This document shows positions 18,070 through 27,455 of a DNA stretch of 64,000 nucleotides, piece by piece. The DNA comes from Paraburkholderia tropica (lineage in GTDB: Bacteria > Pseudomonadota > Gammaproteobacteria > Burkholderiales > Burkholderiaceae). The DNA is taken from NCBI RefSeq assembly GCF_914484835.1, contig NZ_CAJZAR010000041.1, positions 62,182 through 126,181 on the forward strand, read 5' to 3'. How positions within the stretch are numbered: the first letter of the stretch is position 1; every line of letters starts with the position of its first letter. A program made the position numbers and the translations under genes. The notes below the pieces were generated by a model. It was not told the DNA's origin and ran no database searches. It worked only from the letters and a program-made list of their open reading frames with translations.

Positions 18070-18717
18070 ATGAAGCTTTACAGCTATTTCCGCAGTTCGG
18101 CGTCGTATCGCGTGCGTATTGCGCTGAATCTCAAGAATCTGTCGTATGAGTACGTGCCGGTGCATCTGGTGCGCGACGGCGGCGAGCAGTTGAAGCCCGA
18201 GTACCGCAAGGTGAATCCGGACGCCATCGTGCCGACCTTCGTCGACGACGAGCAGCACGCGATCCAGCAATCGCTCGCGATCATCGAGTATCTCGAAGAG
18301 ACGCATCCCGAGCCGCCGCTGCTGCCGCAGTCGCCCGCTGACCGCGCGCACGTGCGTTCGCTCGCGCTGCAGATCGCCTGCGAGATCCATCCGCTGAACA
18401 ACCTGCGCGTGCTCAAGTACCTCAAGCACACGCTGGGCGTGGACGACGCGGCGAAAGACGCGTGGTATCGCCACTGGGTCGAAGCGGGTTTCGAGACGCT
18501 CGAAGCGCGGCTGGCGGCCGATCCGCGCACGGGCAAGCTCTGTTTTGGCGATACGCCGACCTTCGCCGACCTGTTCCTCGTGCCGCAGATCTACAACGCG
18601 CATCGCTTCAAGGTCGACACGACGCGTTATCCGACCATCCAGCGCATTCATGACTACGCCGTGCAACTCGACGCGTTCGCGCGCGCGGCGCCGGGCGCGC
18701 AGCCCGATTCGGAGTGA
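18070..18717 (+). CDS. maiA: maleylacetoacetate isomerase (zeta-class GST)
   Basis: 215-residue glutathione S-transferase of the zeta class. It opens with the glutathione-binding segment YFRSSASYRVRIALNLK, the bacterial version of the SSCS motif with alanine for cysteine, then has the thioredoxin-fold QQSLAIIEYLEE helix and an all-helical C-terminal domain with GDTPTFADLFLVPQ. It converts maleylacetoacetate (or maleylpyruvate) to the fumaryl isomer, the substrate of the upstream hydrolase-family protein, 94 bases away on the same strand. AGGAGAG precedes the ATG. Confidence 0.92.
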   Translation: MKLYSYFRSSASYRVRIALNLKNLSYEYVPVHLVRDGGEQLKPEYRKVNPDAIVPTFVDDEQHAIQQSLAIIEYLEETHPEPPLLPQSPADRAHVRSLALQIACEIHPLNNLRVLKYLKHTLGVDDAAKDAWYRHWVEAGFETLEARLAADPRTGKLCFGDTPTFADLFLVPQIYNAHRFKVDTTRYPTIQRIHDYAVQLDAFARAAPGAQPDSE

Positions 18718-18758
18718 GATCGCGGCAAATGGCGCGGAGTTGAGCGCAACATGACGTG

Positions 18759-18794
18759 AAAAAGGGCATCGCTCGCGAGAGTGATGCCCTTTTC
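18759..18794. terminator. bidirectional terminator maiA / ftsY
   Basis: AAAAGGGCATCGCTC and GAGTGATGCCCTTTT form a 15-bp stem with one wobble and a 6-base loop or smaller, flanked by A and T tracts. It serves the two convergent genes. Confidence 0.9.
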
Positions 18795-18825
18795 TTTTGC
18801 GCGATGTCGAAGCGCGCCGCGCGGA

Positions 18826-19995
18826 TCAGTTGCCCAGCAGCGCGTCCGCGAATTCCTCGGCCACGAACGGCTGAAGATCCTCGACCTTTTCGCCCACGCC
18901 GATGAAGTACACCGGAATCGGACGCTGACGCGCGATCGCGGCGAGAATGCCGCCCTTCGCGGTGCCGTCGAGCTTGGTGACAATCAGGCCGGTCAGGCCG
19001 AGCGCGTCGTCGAAGGCCTTCACCTGCGTGAGCGCGTTCTGGCCCGTGTTCGCGTCGATCACGAGCAGCACTTCGTGCGGCGCGCCGTCGAAAGCCTTGC
19101 CGATCACGCGCTTGACCTTCTTCAACTCGTCCATCAGGTGCAGCTGCGTGGGCAGGCGGCCGGCCGTATCGGCCATCACCACGTTGATGCCACGCGCGCG
19201 TGCCGCGTTCACGGCGTCGAAAATCACCGCGGCCGGGTCGCCGCTTTCCTGCTGCACGACCGTCACGTTGTTGCGCTCGCCCCAGATCGTCAGCTGCTCG
19301 CGCGCGGCGGCGCGGAACGTGTCGCCGGCGGCCAGCAGCACGCTCTGGTCGAAGCTCTGCAGATGCTTGGCGAGCTTGCCGATGCTCGTCGTCTTGCCCG
19401 CGCCGTTCACGCCCGCGATCATCATGACGAGCGGCTGCGCGCGGCCCAGCATCAGCGACTGTTCGAGCGGCTTGAGCAGGTCGATCAGCAACTGGCGCAG
19501 CGCGGTCTTCACCTGTTGCGCCTCGGTCAGACGCTCGGCGCGCACCTTCTGGCGCAGCGTTTCGAGCAGATATTCGGTGGCGTCGACGCCCGCGTCCGAC
19601 ATCAGGAGCGCGGTTTCGAGTTCCTCGTAGAGATCGTCGTCGATCTTCGCGTTGACGAAGATGCTCTGGATGTTCGAACCCGTTTTCGAGAGCCCCGACT
19701 TCAGGCGCGTCAGCCACGACTTCTTCGCGATGGCGTCGGGCGCGGGCGGCGGGACGATTTCGACGGCTTCGTAGGTGTCGGCGGCCGGTTCGGCCGCGAC
19801 GGGCGTGACAGGCTTGACGGGAGCAGGCGCGGGCGTGACAGGCGCAGGCGCGGCGGGCGTGTTCTCCCGCCCGGCGTTTTGCACGGCGTCCTGCGCATCG
19901 TCGTGCGCGGCATCGGCTTCGGGAGCCGGCGCGGCTTCGGCCTGCTCGTTCTCCGCGTTCTTGTCGCCGCGGAGTCGTTTGAAGAAACTGAACAT
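18826..19995 (-). CDS. ftsY: signal recognition particle receptor FtsY
   Basis: 389-residue SRP GTPase that docks ribosome-SRP complexes at the membrane. The N-terminal MFSFFKRLRG is followed by an acidic Ala/Pro/Glu-rich region to about residue 85, then the N domain and a G domain with P-loop [35 protein letters not shown] and TKLDGTAKGG. The start at 19995 is chosen for the conserved MFSFFK N-terminus; no strong ribosome site is visible. It stands alone, convergent with maiA. The 296 bases upstream hold only the promoters of this gene and rsmD. Confidence 0.96.
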   Translation of the reverse strand: MFSFFKRLRGDKNAENEQAEAAPAPEADAAHDDAQDAVQNAGRENTPAAPAPVTPAPAPVKPVTPVAAEPAADTYEAVEIVPPPAPDAIAKKSWLTRLKSGLSKTGSNIQSIFVNAKIDDDLYEELETALLMSDAGVDATEYLLETLRQKVRAERLTEAQQVKTALRQLLIDLLKPLEQSLMLGRAQPLVMMIAGVNGAGKTTSIGKLAKHLQSFDQSVLLAAGDTFRAAAREQLTIWGERNNVTVVQQESGDPAAVIFDAVNAARARGINVVMADTAGRLPTQLHLMDELKKVKRVIGKAFDGAPHEVLLVIDANTGQNALTQVKAFDDALGLTGLIVTKLDGTAKGGILAAIARQRPIPVYFIGVGEKVEDLQPFVAEEFADALLGN

Positions 19996-20291
19996 GATCT
20001 GTGGCGTGGTGGGATCGCGCTGCCGGTCTGACCGAGGGACGGTCATCGACGTCGTTTCAGCATGCAACGCGTGGAAAACACGACATTTTATCAGGCGGCC
20101 TGGTGCGCGTCCTTGCGGCAGCCGTCCGGCGCGCGCGCAGCGCTGTGGTAACGTTCGCGGATTGGCCGGACAGGCATCGCGCCGCGCGCTTTGGCCCGGC
20201 CCGCATGCCCAACGCCGCTTCGCTTCGCGCCCGATTGCGCATCGGCGATCCGGCTGCGACGATTCAACACCGATTCACTCAGCACACACGC

Positions 20292-20918
20292 ATGGCCCGT
20301 TCATCCTCTCCGCGCCCACAAGGCGCACGTTCCGCGCCGCCCGCGCGCGGCGGCACGCACACGATCCGCATCATCGGCGGCGACTGGAAGCGCACGCCGC
20401 TGCCCGTGCTCGATCTCGACGGCCTGCGCCCCACGCCCGACCGCGTGCGCGAAACGCTGTTCAACTGGCTCGGCCAGCGTCTGGACGGCCAGCGCTGCCT
20501 CGACCTGTTCGCGGGCAGTGGCGCGCTCGGCTTCGAAGCCGCGTCGCGCGGCGCGGCGCGCGTCGTGATGGTGGAGCGCAGCGCGCGCGCCGCCGCGCAG
20601 CTGCGTGCGAACCAGGCGCGCCTCGGCGCCCGCATGATCGAAATCGCCGAAGCCGACGCGCTGCGCCTCGCCGCGAATCTGCCGCCGGGCTCGTTCGACG
20701 TGGTGTTCCTCGATCCGCCGTTCGGCGACGCCGCGCTGCTCGCGCGCTCGCTCGAACTCGCCGCGCCGCTCGTCGCGCCCGACGGCTGGCTCTACGTCGA
20801 GTCGGGCGAGGCCGTCGATCCGGCCGCGCAGCCCGCGCTGGCGGGCTGGAGCGTCGCACGCGAGGGCAAGGCGGGCGCGGTCCGCTATCATTTGCTGCAA
20901 CGCGAAAATGAGGAATAA
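20292..20918 (+). CDS. rsmD: 16S rRNA (guanine966-N2)-methyltransferase
   Basis: 208 residues with the RsmD layout: IRIIGGDWKRTPLPV, then RPTPDRVRETLFNWL, the SAM-binding LDLFAGSGALGFEAASRG (70-87) and the catalytic DPPF (141-144). It methylates G966 of 16S rRNA on the assembling 30S subunit. The start at 20292 is chosen because upstream sequence in frame is not conserved-looking; about 20 disordered residues precede the domain. It is followed by coaD, the usual partner. Confidence 0.93.
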   Translation: MARSSSPRPQGARSAPPARGGTHTIRIIGGDWKRTPLPVLDLDGLRPTPDRVRETLFNWLGQRLDGQRCLDLFAGSGALGFEAASRGAARVVMVERSARAAAQLRANQARLGARMIEIAEADALRLAANLPPGSFDVVFLDPPFGDAALLARSLELAAPLVAPDGWLYVESGEAVDPAAQPALAGWSVAREGKAGAVRYHLLQRENEE

Positions 20919-21059
20919 TGCGCGTTCGATAAGATTCGATAAAAAACGGGCGGGCGGCTGTTGCGCCGCGCAAGCCCGCGCGCACGCTGTTCAGGCCGTA
21001 GTTGTGACCGCATTGTTAACGACAGTTTGCGCCCCATTTCTGTTGAGAGGAGAAGCCTC

Positions 21060-21563
21060 ATGGTAGTCGCCGTGTACCCCGGTACGTTCGATCCGCTGAC
21101 GCGTGGTCACGAAGATCTCGTGCGTCGCGCGTCGAGCATTTTCGACACGCTGGTGGTCGGTGTTGCCGACAGCCGCAACAAGAAGCCGTTCTTCACGCTC
21201 GACGAGCGGCTCGAGATTGCGCACGAGGTGCTCGGCCACTATCCCAACGTCCAGGTCATGAGCTTCAAGGGGCTGCTCAAGGATTTCGTGCGCAGCAACA
21301 ACGCGCGCGTGATCGTGCGCGGCCTGCGCGCGGTCTCCGACTTCGAGTACGAGTTTCAGATGGCGGGCATGAACCGCTACCTGCTGCCCGACGTCGAGAC
21401 GATGTTCATGACGCCCTCGGATCAGTACCAGTTCATTTCGGGCACGATCGTGCGCGAAATCGCCCAGTTGGGCGGCGATGTCAGCAAGTTCGTGTTCCCG
21501 TCGGTGGAAAAACGCCTGCAGGACAAGGTGGCGTCGCTGGGCGGCGCACCCGCGAAGGCCTGA
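21060..21563 (+). CDS. coaD: phosphopantetheine adenylyltransferase
   Basis: 167-residue nucleotidyltransferase, the fourth step of coenzyme A synthesis (4'-phosphopantetheine plus ATP gives dephospho-CoA). Seen: the (H/T)xGH-type site in [17 protein letters not shown], then [21 protein letters not shown] and the [17 protein letters not shown] near the end, the bacterial CoaD signatures. Length is typical. GAGAGGAGAAG lies before the ATG at 21060, which excludes the longer frame. Confidence 0.97.
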   Translation: MVVAVYPGTFDPLTRGHEDLVRRASSIFDTLVVGVADSRNKKPFFTLDERLEIAHEVLGHYPNVQVMSFKGLLKDFVRSNNARVIVRGLRAVSDFEYEFQMAGMNRYLLPDVETMFMTPSDQYQFISGTIVREIAQLGGDVSKFVFPSVEKRLQDKVASLGGAPAKA

Positions 21564-21604
21564 GGCTCGCGAGGGTCGGCAGGCGCGGGGCCGCGGCGCT
21601 ATAA

Positions 21605-21895
<291 letters not shown>

Positions 21896-21925
21896 AGTTC
21901 GCCTGCGATATCCACGCTGCAAATG

Positions 21926-21953
21926 AAAAACGCGCCCGAGGGCGCGTTTTTTT
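21926..21953. terminator. bidirectional terminator ferredoxin / hisC
   Basis: AAAAACGCGCC, loop CGAG, GGCGCGTTTTTTT: an 11-bp stem with A- and T-tracts at both ends, between two convergent genes. Confidence 0.92.
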
Positions 21954-21971
21954 ATGCTCGGGCGACGGGCA

Positions 21972-23039
21972 TCAGGCCACGATCGCCTTCAGCGCCTCGA
22001 TGAGCGTGTCGCATTCGGCGTCGGTGCCGACCGAGATGCGCAGATGCTGGTCGATGCGCGGCAGCTTGAAATGGCGCACGAAGATCTCTTTTTCGCGCAG
22101 TTTGGCCGCAATACCGGCCGCGTCGTGCGCCGGATGCTTCGCGAACACGAAGTTCGCCGCCGACGGCACCACCTCGAAGCCCAACGACTCAAGCGCCGCG
22201 CTCAGGCGCGTGCGGCTCGCGATCACGCGCTCGCAGGTCGAGCGGAAGTACGCGACATCGTCATAAGCGGCCGTCGCCGCGGCCTGCGCCAGACGGTCGA
22301 GCGGATACGAATTGAAGCTGTCCTTCACGCGGTTGAGCGCGTCGATCAGATCGGCGTGCCCGAACGCGAAGCCCACGCGCATGCCCGCGAGCGAACGCGA
22401 CTTCGAGGTCGTATGCACGACGAGCAGATTCGGATAGCGGTCGATCAGCGCGATCGCCGACTCCGCACCGAAATCCACATAGGCTTCGTCGACGATCACG
22501 ACCGTCTCCGGGTTGCCTGCGACCAGACGCTCGATTTCGGCGAGCGGCAGGGCGTGGCCGGTCGGCGCATTCGGATTCGGGAAGATCACGCCGCCGTTCG
22601 GCTGCAGATAGTCGTCGACGCGAATCTGGAATTGCTCGTCGAGCGGCACCGTGCGGGTTTCGATCTCGTAGAGCCGCGCGTAGGTCGGATAAAAGCTGTA
22701 GCTGATATCGGGAAAGAGAATCGGCTTGTCGTGCTTGAGCAGCGCGAGGAACGCGTGTGCGAGCACTTCGTCGGAGCCGTTGCCCACGAACACCTGATCG
22801 GCGCGCAGGCCGTGATGCGCTGCCACGGTGGCGCGCAGACCCTTGGCGACCGGATCGGGATAGCGGCGCAGCGACTCGGCGTGCTCGCCCAGTTCGGCGC
22901 GGATCGCCTCCTGCACGCGCGGCGAGGGCGGGTAGGGGTTCTCGTTGGTGTTGAGCTTCACCGGATGCGCGAGCGCCGGCTGCTCGCCGGGCACGTAGGG
23001 CACGAGACGGTGGACGATGTCACTCCAGAAACGACTCAA
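21972..23039 (-). CDS. hisC: histidinol-phosphate aminotransferase
   Basis: PLP-dependent class I/II aminotransferase, 355 residues, acting in histidine synthesis (imidazole-acetol phosphate with glutamate). Seen: [40 protein letters not shown] and the PLP lysine in [15 protein letters not shown]. The start is taken as TTG at 23039 (MSRFWSDIV...) because AAGGAG lies 6 bases upstream; a GTG five codons earlier overlaps that ribosome site. It lies outside any his operon, so it is probably a second, hisC2-type copy that may also serve aromatic amino acids. Confidence 0.92.
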   Translation of the reverse strand: MSRFWSDIVHRLVPYVPGEQPALAHPVKLNTNENPYPPSPRVQEAIRAELGEHAESLRRYPDPVAKGLRATVAAHHGLRADQVFVGNGSDEVLAHAFLALLKHDKPILFPDISYSFYPTYARLYEIETRTVPLDEQFQIRVDDYLQPNGGVIFPNPNAPTGHALPLAEIERLVAGNPETVVIVDEAYVDFGAESAIALIDRYPNLLVVHTTSKSRSLAGMRVGFAFGHADLIDALNRVKDSFNSYPLDRLAQAAATAAYDDVAYFRSTCERVIASRTRLSAALESLGFEVVPSAANFVFAKHPAHDAAGIAAKLREKEIFVRHFKLPRIDQHLRISVGTDAECDTLIEALKAIVA

Positions 23040-23135
23040 GACGCTCTCCTTCACTCATTCGATATGACCTGTGCATGACCTGCGCGGCCGTGCATGACAC
23101 GCAGCGCGCACAGCGATGCACTCAGCGATGCAAAT

Positions 23136-23738
23136 TCAGCCGTTGCGATGCAGCAGCATGACGGCGCGCTCGGTTTCGCCCTTCACGAAGGTGGGCATGA
23201 TCGCGAGCGAGCGCTCGATCGACGCGTCGATCACGTCCTGCTCCTCGCGGCGCGGCGGCTTGAGCACGAAGTTCGCCACGTCGGGCTTGGCGCCCGCGCG
23301 CGCGCCTTCGGGAATCAGGTCGCGCGGATGGCCGATGCCGATGCGCAGACGCCAGTACTGCTGCGTCGACAGATGCGCGGAAATGTCCTTCAGGCCGTTG
23401 TGGCCGCCGCTGCCGCCGCCGAGCTTGAGCTTGACGGTGCCGGGCGACAGATCGAGTTCGTCGTGCGCAACGAGGATCTCGTCGGGCAGGATCTTGAAGA
23501 AGTTCGCGACCGCGACGACCGACTGGCCCGAACGGTTCATATAGGTCTGCGGTTCGAGCAGATGCACTTCCTCGCCGTAGAGGCGCGCCTTCGCGTAGTG
23601 GCCGTGGAAGCGGCGCTCGTCGCGCAGCGTCGCGCCGGCTTCGCGCGCGAGCTGGTCCACGAGCCAGAAGCCCGCGTTGTGGCGCGTCGCCGTGTATTCG
23701 GCGCCCGGATTGCCGAGCCCGACGATCAACCTGATCAT
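23136..23738 (-). CDS. pth: peptidyl-tRNA hydrolase
   Basis: 200-residue cytoplasmic hydrolase that frees tRNA from drop-off peptidyl-tRNAs. Seen: [21 protein letters not shown] with the catalytic histidine, [12 protein letters not shown], the [14 protein letters not shown] aspartate and [12 protein letters not shown]. The start at 23738 gives the universal [13 protein letters not shown]-terminus. It lies downstream of rplY on the same strand, but a strong terminator separates them, so it is likely expressed from its own promoter or by read-through. Confidence 0.96.
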   Translation of the reverse strand: MIRLIVGLGNPGAEYTATRHNAGFWLVDQLAREAGATLRDERRFHGHYAKARLYGEEVHLLEPQTYMNRSGQSVVAVANFFKILPDEILVAHDELDLSPGTVKLKLGGGSGGHNGLKDISAHLSTQQYWRLRIGIGHPRDLIPEGARAGAKPDVANFVLKPPRREEQDVIDASIERSLAIMPTFVKGETERAVMLLHRNG

Positions 23739-23821
23739 GTTGGTATTTCCGCCTGCAAGATCGCTGAATGCTCGACGGCCTGGCGGCCGGAGCGTGATCC
23801 GCAAGTGTACGAAAAAGTACG

Positions 23822-23853
23822 AAAAAAAACCCGCCGGGGCGAACCGCGGCGGG
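23822..23853 (-). terminator. rho-independent terminator after rplY
   Basis: On the minus strand CCCGCCG pairs with CGGCGGG around a 10-base GC-rich loop and runs into eight T residues. A second T-less hairpin (CCGTCTC-TATT-GAGACGG, 23863-23880) lies between it and the rplY stop codon. Confidence 0.85.
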
Positions 23854-23908
23854 TCACGTCGACCGTCTCTATTGAGACGGCTCGAGAGGATCGGCTTGTT
23901 GCTGCAGC

Positions 23909-24511
23909 TTACTCAGCTGCTGCTTCGCCTTCAGCAGCGGCTTGTGCGCCAGCCGGCACCGGTGCCGACGCGACGACCGGGTTTTCCGCTTCAACGTGCG
24001 GAACCAGCGTCACGCCTGCGGGCAGCGTGATGTCCTTGGCGTGCAGCGATTGACCGGCTTCGATCTTCGCCAGGTCGACTTCGAGGAATTCCGGCAGTTG
24101 GCCCGGCAGGCAAACCACTTCGACTTCAGCCAGAACGTGCGAGATGATCGCGCCACCCAGCTTGACGGCCGGGTTCGTTTCCTGGTTCATGAAGTGCAGG
24201 GGCACCTTCGTGTGGATCTTCTTGTTCGGGTCCACGCGCTGGAAGTCCACGTGCAGCACGAGCTGACGGAACGGGTGGTATTGCACGTCGCGCAGCAGGA
24301 CTTGCTGCGACTTGCCTGCCACTTCGAGCTCGAGGATCGACGAGTGGAAGGATTCCTTCTTCAGGGCGTGCCACAGCGCGTTGTGATCGACTTCGATCAG
24401 CTGGGGTTCCGAACCGACACCATAAACGATGCCCGGGGTCTTGCCAGCAATGCGCAGGCGGCGGCTCGCACCCGTACCTTGCAGGTTACGCTCGAAAGCG
24501 ATGACTTTCAT
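23909..24511 (-). CDS. rplY: 50S ribosomal protein L25 (CTC/TL5 form)
   Basis: 200-residue long form of L25, which binds 5S rRNA. The N-terminal domain has [24 protein letters not shown] (the arginine-rich contact), followed by the CTC beta-domain and an Ala/Glu-rich tail. GGAG sits 7 bases before the ATG at 24511. It follows prs by 169 bases on the same strand, the usual Burkholderiales order prs-rplY-pth. Confidence 0.96.
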   Translation of the reverse strand: MKVIAFERNLQGTGASRRLRIAGKTPGIVYGVGSEPQLIEVDHNALWHALKKESFHSSILELEVAGKSQQVLLRDVQYHPFRQLVLHVDFQRVDPNKKIHTKVPLHFMNQETNPAVKLGGAIISHVLAEVEVVCLPGQLPEFLEVDLAKIEAGQSLHAKDITLPAGVTLVPHVEAENPVVASAPVPAGAQAAAEGEAAAE

Positions 24512-24680
24512 ATGATTCTCCAATGCACTGCCCGCGACCAGGCAGTAAAACGGGGCCTTGTCGACAGCACGGCTGTCTTTTGGCCCCCAGCGATGCAGCA
24601 CGAACCTTCGTCCGTTCGCGCCGATTACGTGCAAAAGCGCGGCATTCTTGCGAACACCGCGCTTTGCGCGTCAATTCTTT

Positions 24681-25637
24681 TTAGCTTTCTGCGAACAGCG
24701 ACATCACCGAGTCGCCGCGGCGGATACGCGAGAACGTCTCCGCGAGCAGGCCGGCGCTGGTGAGCGCGCGGATCTTCGAGCACGCGCGGGCTTCTGCGCC
24801 CAGCGGAATCGTGTCGGTGACGACCAGTTCGTCCAGAGCCGAAGCGGCGATGCGCTCGCCCGCGCCACCCGACAGAACCGGGTGCGTGGCGTAAGCGAAG
24901 ACCTGCTTCGCGCCGCGTTCCTTCAGCACTTGCGCTGCCTTGCAGAGCGTGCCGGCGGTGTCGACCATATCGTCCATGATCACGCAGGTGCGGCCTTCGA
25001 CTTCACCGATGATGTTCATCACTTCGGCGACGTTCGCCTTCGGACGACGCTTGTCGATGATCGCGAGATCGCAGCCGAGTTGCTTGGCGAGCGCACGGGC
25101 GCGCACCACGCCGCCGACGTCCGGCGAAACGACCAGCAGGTTCTCGTAGTTCTGCTTGCGCAGATCGCCGAGCAGCACGGGCGTAGCGTAGATGTTGTCG
25201 ACGGGAATATCGAAAAAGCCCTGAATCTGGTCAGCGTGCAGATCCATCGTGATGATCCGCTCGACGCCCGCGATTTCCAGCATGTTCGCCACGACCTTCG
25301 CCGAGATGGCGACGCGCGCCGAACGGGGGCGGCGGTCTTGACGGGCATAACCGAAGTAGGGGATGGCTGCGGTGATCCGGCCTGCGGATGCGCGCTTGAG
25401 CGCATCGACCATGATCATCAGTTCCATCAGGTTGTCGTTGGTCGGCGCGCAGGTCGATTGAAGGACGAAGACGTCCTTGCCACGCACGTTTTCCTGGATT
25501 TCGACCTGGATTTCGCCGTCGGAGAAGCGGCTAACCATAGCCTTACCGAGGGGAATACCGAGGATCTTGACGACTTCCTGTGCAAGCGCGGGATTTGCGT
25601 TGCCAGTAAAAACCATCAGGCCGTCATGGCTGCTCAT
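24681..25637 (-). CDS. prs: ribose-phosphate pyrophosphokinase
   Basis: 318-residue enzyme making PRPP from ribose-5-phosphate and ATP, the precursor for purines, pyrimidines, NAD, histidine and tryptophan. Seen: [22 protein letters not shown], the metal-site [18 protein letters not shown] and the PRPP loop [14 protein letters not shown]. Two adjacent ATG codons open the frame; the second gives the conserved [12 protein letters not shown] start and better spacing to the AGCAGG ribosome site. Directly downstream of tRNA-Gln. Confidence 0.97.
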   Translation of the reverse strand: MSSHDGLMVFTGNANPALAQEVVKILGIPLGKAMVSRFSDGEIQVEIQENVRGKDVFVLQSTCAPTNDNLMELMIMVDALKRASAGRITAAIPYFGYARQDRRPRSARVAISAKVVANMLEIAGVERIITMDLHADQIQGFFDIPVDNIYATPVLLGDLRKQNYENLLVVSPDVGGVVRARALAKQLGCDLAIIDKRRPKANVAEVMNIIGEVEGRTCVIMDDMVDTAGTLCKAAQVLKERGAKQVFAYATHPVLSGGAGERIAASALDELVVTDTIPLGAEARACSKIRALTSAGLLAETFSRIRRGDSVMSLFAES

Positions 25638-25699
25638 CATGCACCTGCTGCGGACTTTGGGGGGCGAGAGGAACTACTTGGGCGAACTGCTTTAGAATT

Positions 25700-25776
25700 T
25701 TTGGCAGGGGAGGAAGGACTCGAACCCTCGCATGCCGGAATCAAAATCCGGTGCCTTGACCAACTTGGCGACTCCC
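25700..25776 (-). tRNA. tRNA-Gln (TTG anticodon)
   Basis: A complete 77-base cloverleaf on the minus strand: acceptor AGGGGAG with CTCCCCT, D stem GCC/GGC, anticodon stem CCGGA/TCCGG with loop TTTTGAT (anticodon TTG), T arm GAGGG-TTCGAGT-CCTTC, discriminator G and an encoded CCA. It lies between ispE and prs on the same strand. No integrase or attachment-site duplication is seen next to it. Confidence 0.96.
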
Positions 25777-25828
25777 CTACACTCAACTTCAAGCCTGACT
25801 GACCGGTAGAGCGATCAGCCACGCAAAA

Positions 25829-26731
25829 CTATGACGCGAAAGCGAAGAGTGGATGCGTGTCCAGACTCGAGGCTACCGCGCTTCTCCAGGCCGGTTGTTC
25901 CGATTGCAGTTTGGCTTGCGCCGCTTCTGCTTCGGACCGACTGGCGAATGCTGCGAAAACGCTTGCACCCGATCCGGTCATCCGCGCTGGTGTAGTGCTA
26001 TTCGAGATGCTCTCAAACCACTTCAAAACCTGCGCTACTTCCGCGTATTTTCCTGCGACAACTGCTTGCATATCGTTCCGGCCGAAACTGTCTGGCCATC
26101 CGTTCTGCGTTGCTTGCTGTGCAAGAAAGACTGCTATTGTGCAGGTCTCTGTGTCCCTTGTCAACGACTTTTCTGAAAAAATTTCAGCGGTAGGAACATG
26201 AACCTGCGGCGTCACGACCAAAAAATGACGCGGGGGCAATTGTACACATTCCAGCGCCTCTCCAACACCCTCCGCAAACGCATTTTTGCCGAACACAAAG
26301 AAGGGCACGTCGGCGCCCAGTTTCAGCGCGAGTTCCTGCAATTCGAGGCGCGGCAGATTGAGTTTCCAGAGACGGTTCAGCGCGAGCAGCGTGGTGGCCG
26401 CGTCGGAGCTGCCACCGCCGAGGCCGGCGCCCATCGGCAGACGCTTTTCGATATCGATCTCGACGCCTTCCTGCGTACCGGTATGTTCCTTGAGCAGCTT
26501 CGCCGCGCGCACGGTCAGATCGGTGTCGGCGGGCACGCCCGCGACTTCGACGGTGCGCGTGATGCGGCCGTCCTGGCGGCGCGTGAAATGCAGCGTGTCG
26601 CCCCAGTCGAGCAACTGGAACACGGTCTGCAGATCGTGATAGCCATTCGGGCGGCGGCCCGTGATGTGCAGGAAGAGATTGAGTTTCGCGGGCGCGAGGC
26701 AGTCGCGCAGCGAGTCTTGAGTTTCGGTCAT
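25829..26731 (-). CDS. ispE: 4-diphosphocytidyl-2-C-methyl-D-erythritol kinase
   Basis: GHMP kinase of 300 residues in the MEP isoprenoid pathway. Seen: [21 protein letters not shown] at the N-terminus, the ATP-binding [18 protein letters not shown] and GADVPFF, and the C-terminal [14 protein letters not shown]. The N-terminal half has the usual high GC, but the stretch encoding about residues 170-250 (25981-26220) drops to about 50% GC by hand count. Reading frame and motifs stay intact, so the gene should be functional. Neighbours lolB and tRNA-Gln/prs are the normal context. Confidence 0.95.
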   Translation of the reverse strand: MTETQDSLRDCLAPAKLNLFLHITGRRPNGYHDLQTVFQLLDWGDTLHFTRRQDGRITRTVEVAGVPADTDLTVRAAKLLKEHTGTQEGVEIDIEKRLPMGAGLGGGSSDAATTLLALNRLWKLNLPRLELQELALKLGADVPFFVFGKNAFAEGVGEALECVQLPPRHFLVVTPQVHVPTAEIFSEKSLTRDTETCTIAVFLAQQATQNGWPDSFGRNDMQAVVAGKYAEVAQVLKWFESISNSTTPARMTGSGASVFAAFASRSEAEAAQAKLQSEQPAWRSAVASSLDTHPLFAFAS

Positions 26732-26801
26732 GGTGCGTTGAGGCTTGCCTGGACCGGCGGGCGGCGAGGGCCGCGCGCCGGTTCCGTCGTGCTGAAAGCG
26801 C

Positions 26802-27455
26802 TTACTGGTCGAGCACGAGCTTGATCTGGAGCGGCGGATCTTCGCGCGTGAGATTCACGCGCTTGACGCCGGTTGCGGGTGCATCCGCGTAAGCGAGATA
26901 GTCGATGGTCCAGCCGTCCTGCTCGATCTGCGAAAGACGTTGCGGGTTCTGCGGGTCGGCGGTCGTACGCGCGCGCGAGCTCGGCGCGACCGACGGCTGC
27001 AGCCAGTAGCGCAGCCCTTCGACCGGCAGCGCGAAGCCGAGCGCCTGCTGCATCAGCGTGCTGACGTTGTCGGCGGTGAGCGGCGGCTTGTTCGGCAGTT
27101 CGAGCGTGGCCTGCGACGGCGACGACGTGACGATCGCGAGCGTCGATCCGAGCGGATTGAGCAGCTGCAAGGTCACGGTGGTGTCGGTCTGACGCCAGTC
27201 GAAATTGCCGTATGCGTTGCGTTGCTGGCCGTTCTGGTCGTTGTACTGCACGGCGAAGCGGCCATGCCAGGCGCGGCTCGCCTGCGTGGAGAGCGACGTC
27301 GTGGCGCGCGCCGTGGACGGCTCGTGCGGCGCTTGCGTCGCGCAGCCCGCGAGGGCGAGCAGCGCGGCAAGCGCCGCGCCCGGTGCAAGACGCAAAGCCG
27401 GACGCAGGGTTGCTTGCACCACGCGCGAACGGAGCGTGAGTCGGGAATCGGCCAT
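26802..27455 (-). CDS. lolB: outer-membrane lipoprotein receptor LolB
   Basis: 217 residues. A signal peptide ends at the lipobox LALAGC, with C38 as the lipidated cysteine. The mature part shows the LolB half-barrel pattern: [34 protein letters not shown] and GLRYWLQP. It takes lipoproteins from the periplasmic carrier LolA and inserts them into the outer membrane. Its start overlaps the stop of the upstream TPR gene by one base (TGATG), so both are translated in a coupled way; ispE follows 70 bases on. Confidence 0.93.
   Translation of the reverse strand: MADSRLTLRSRVVQATLRPALRLAPGAALAALLALAGCATQAPHEPSTARATTSLSTQASRAWHGRFAVQYNDQNGQQRNAYGNFDWRQTDTTVTLQLLNPLGSTLAIVTSSPSQATLELPNKPPLTADNVSTLMQQALGFALPVEGLRYWLQPSVAPSSRARTTADPQNPQRLSQIEQDGWTIDYLAYADAPATGVKRVNLTREDPPLQIKLVLDQ

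Noticed and set aside
25700..25776. tRNA-Gln as an integration site for a mobile element
   Set aside because: Both flanks are conserved housekeeping genes; no integrase and no repeated 3' tRNA end nearby.
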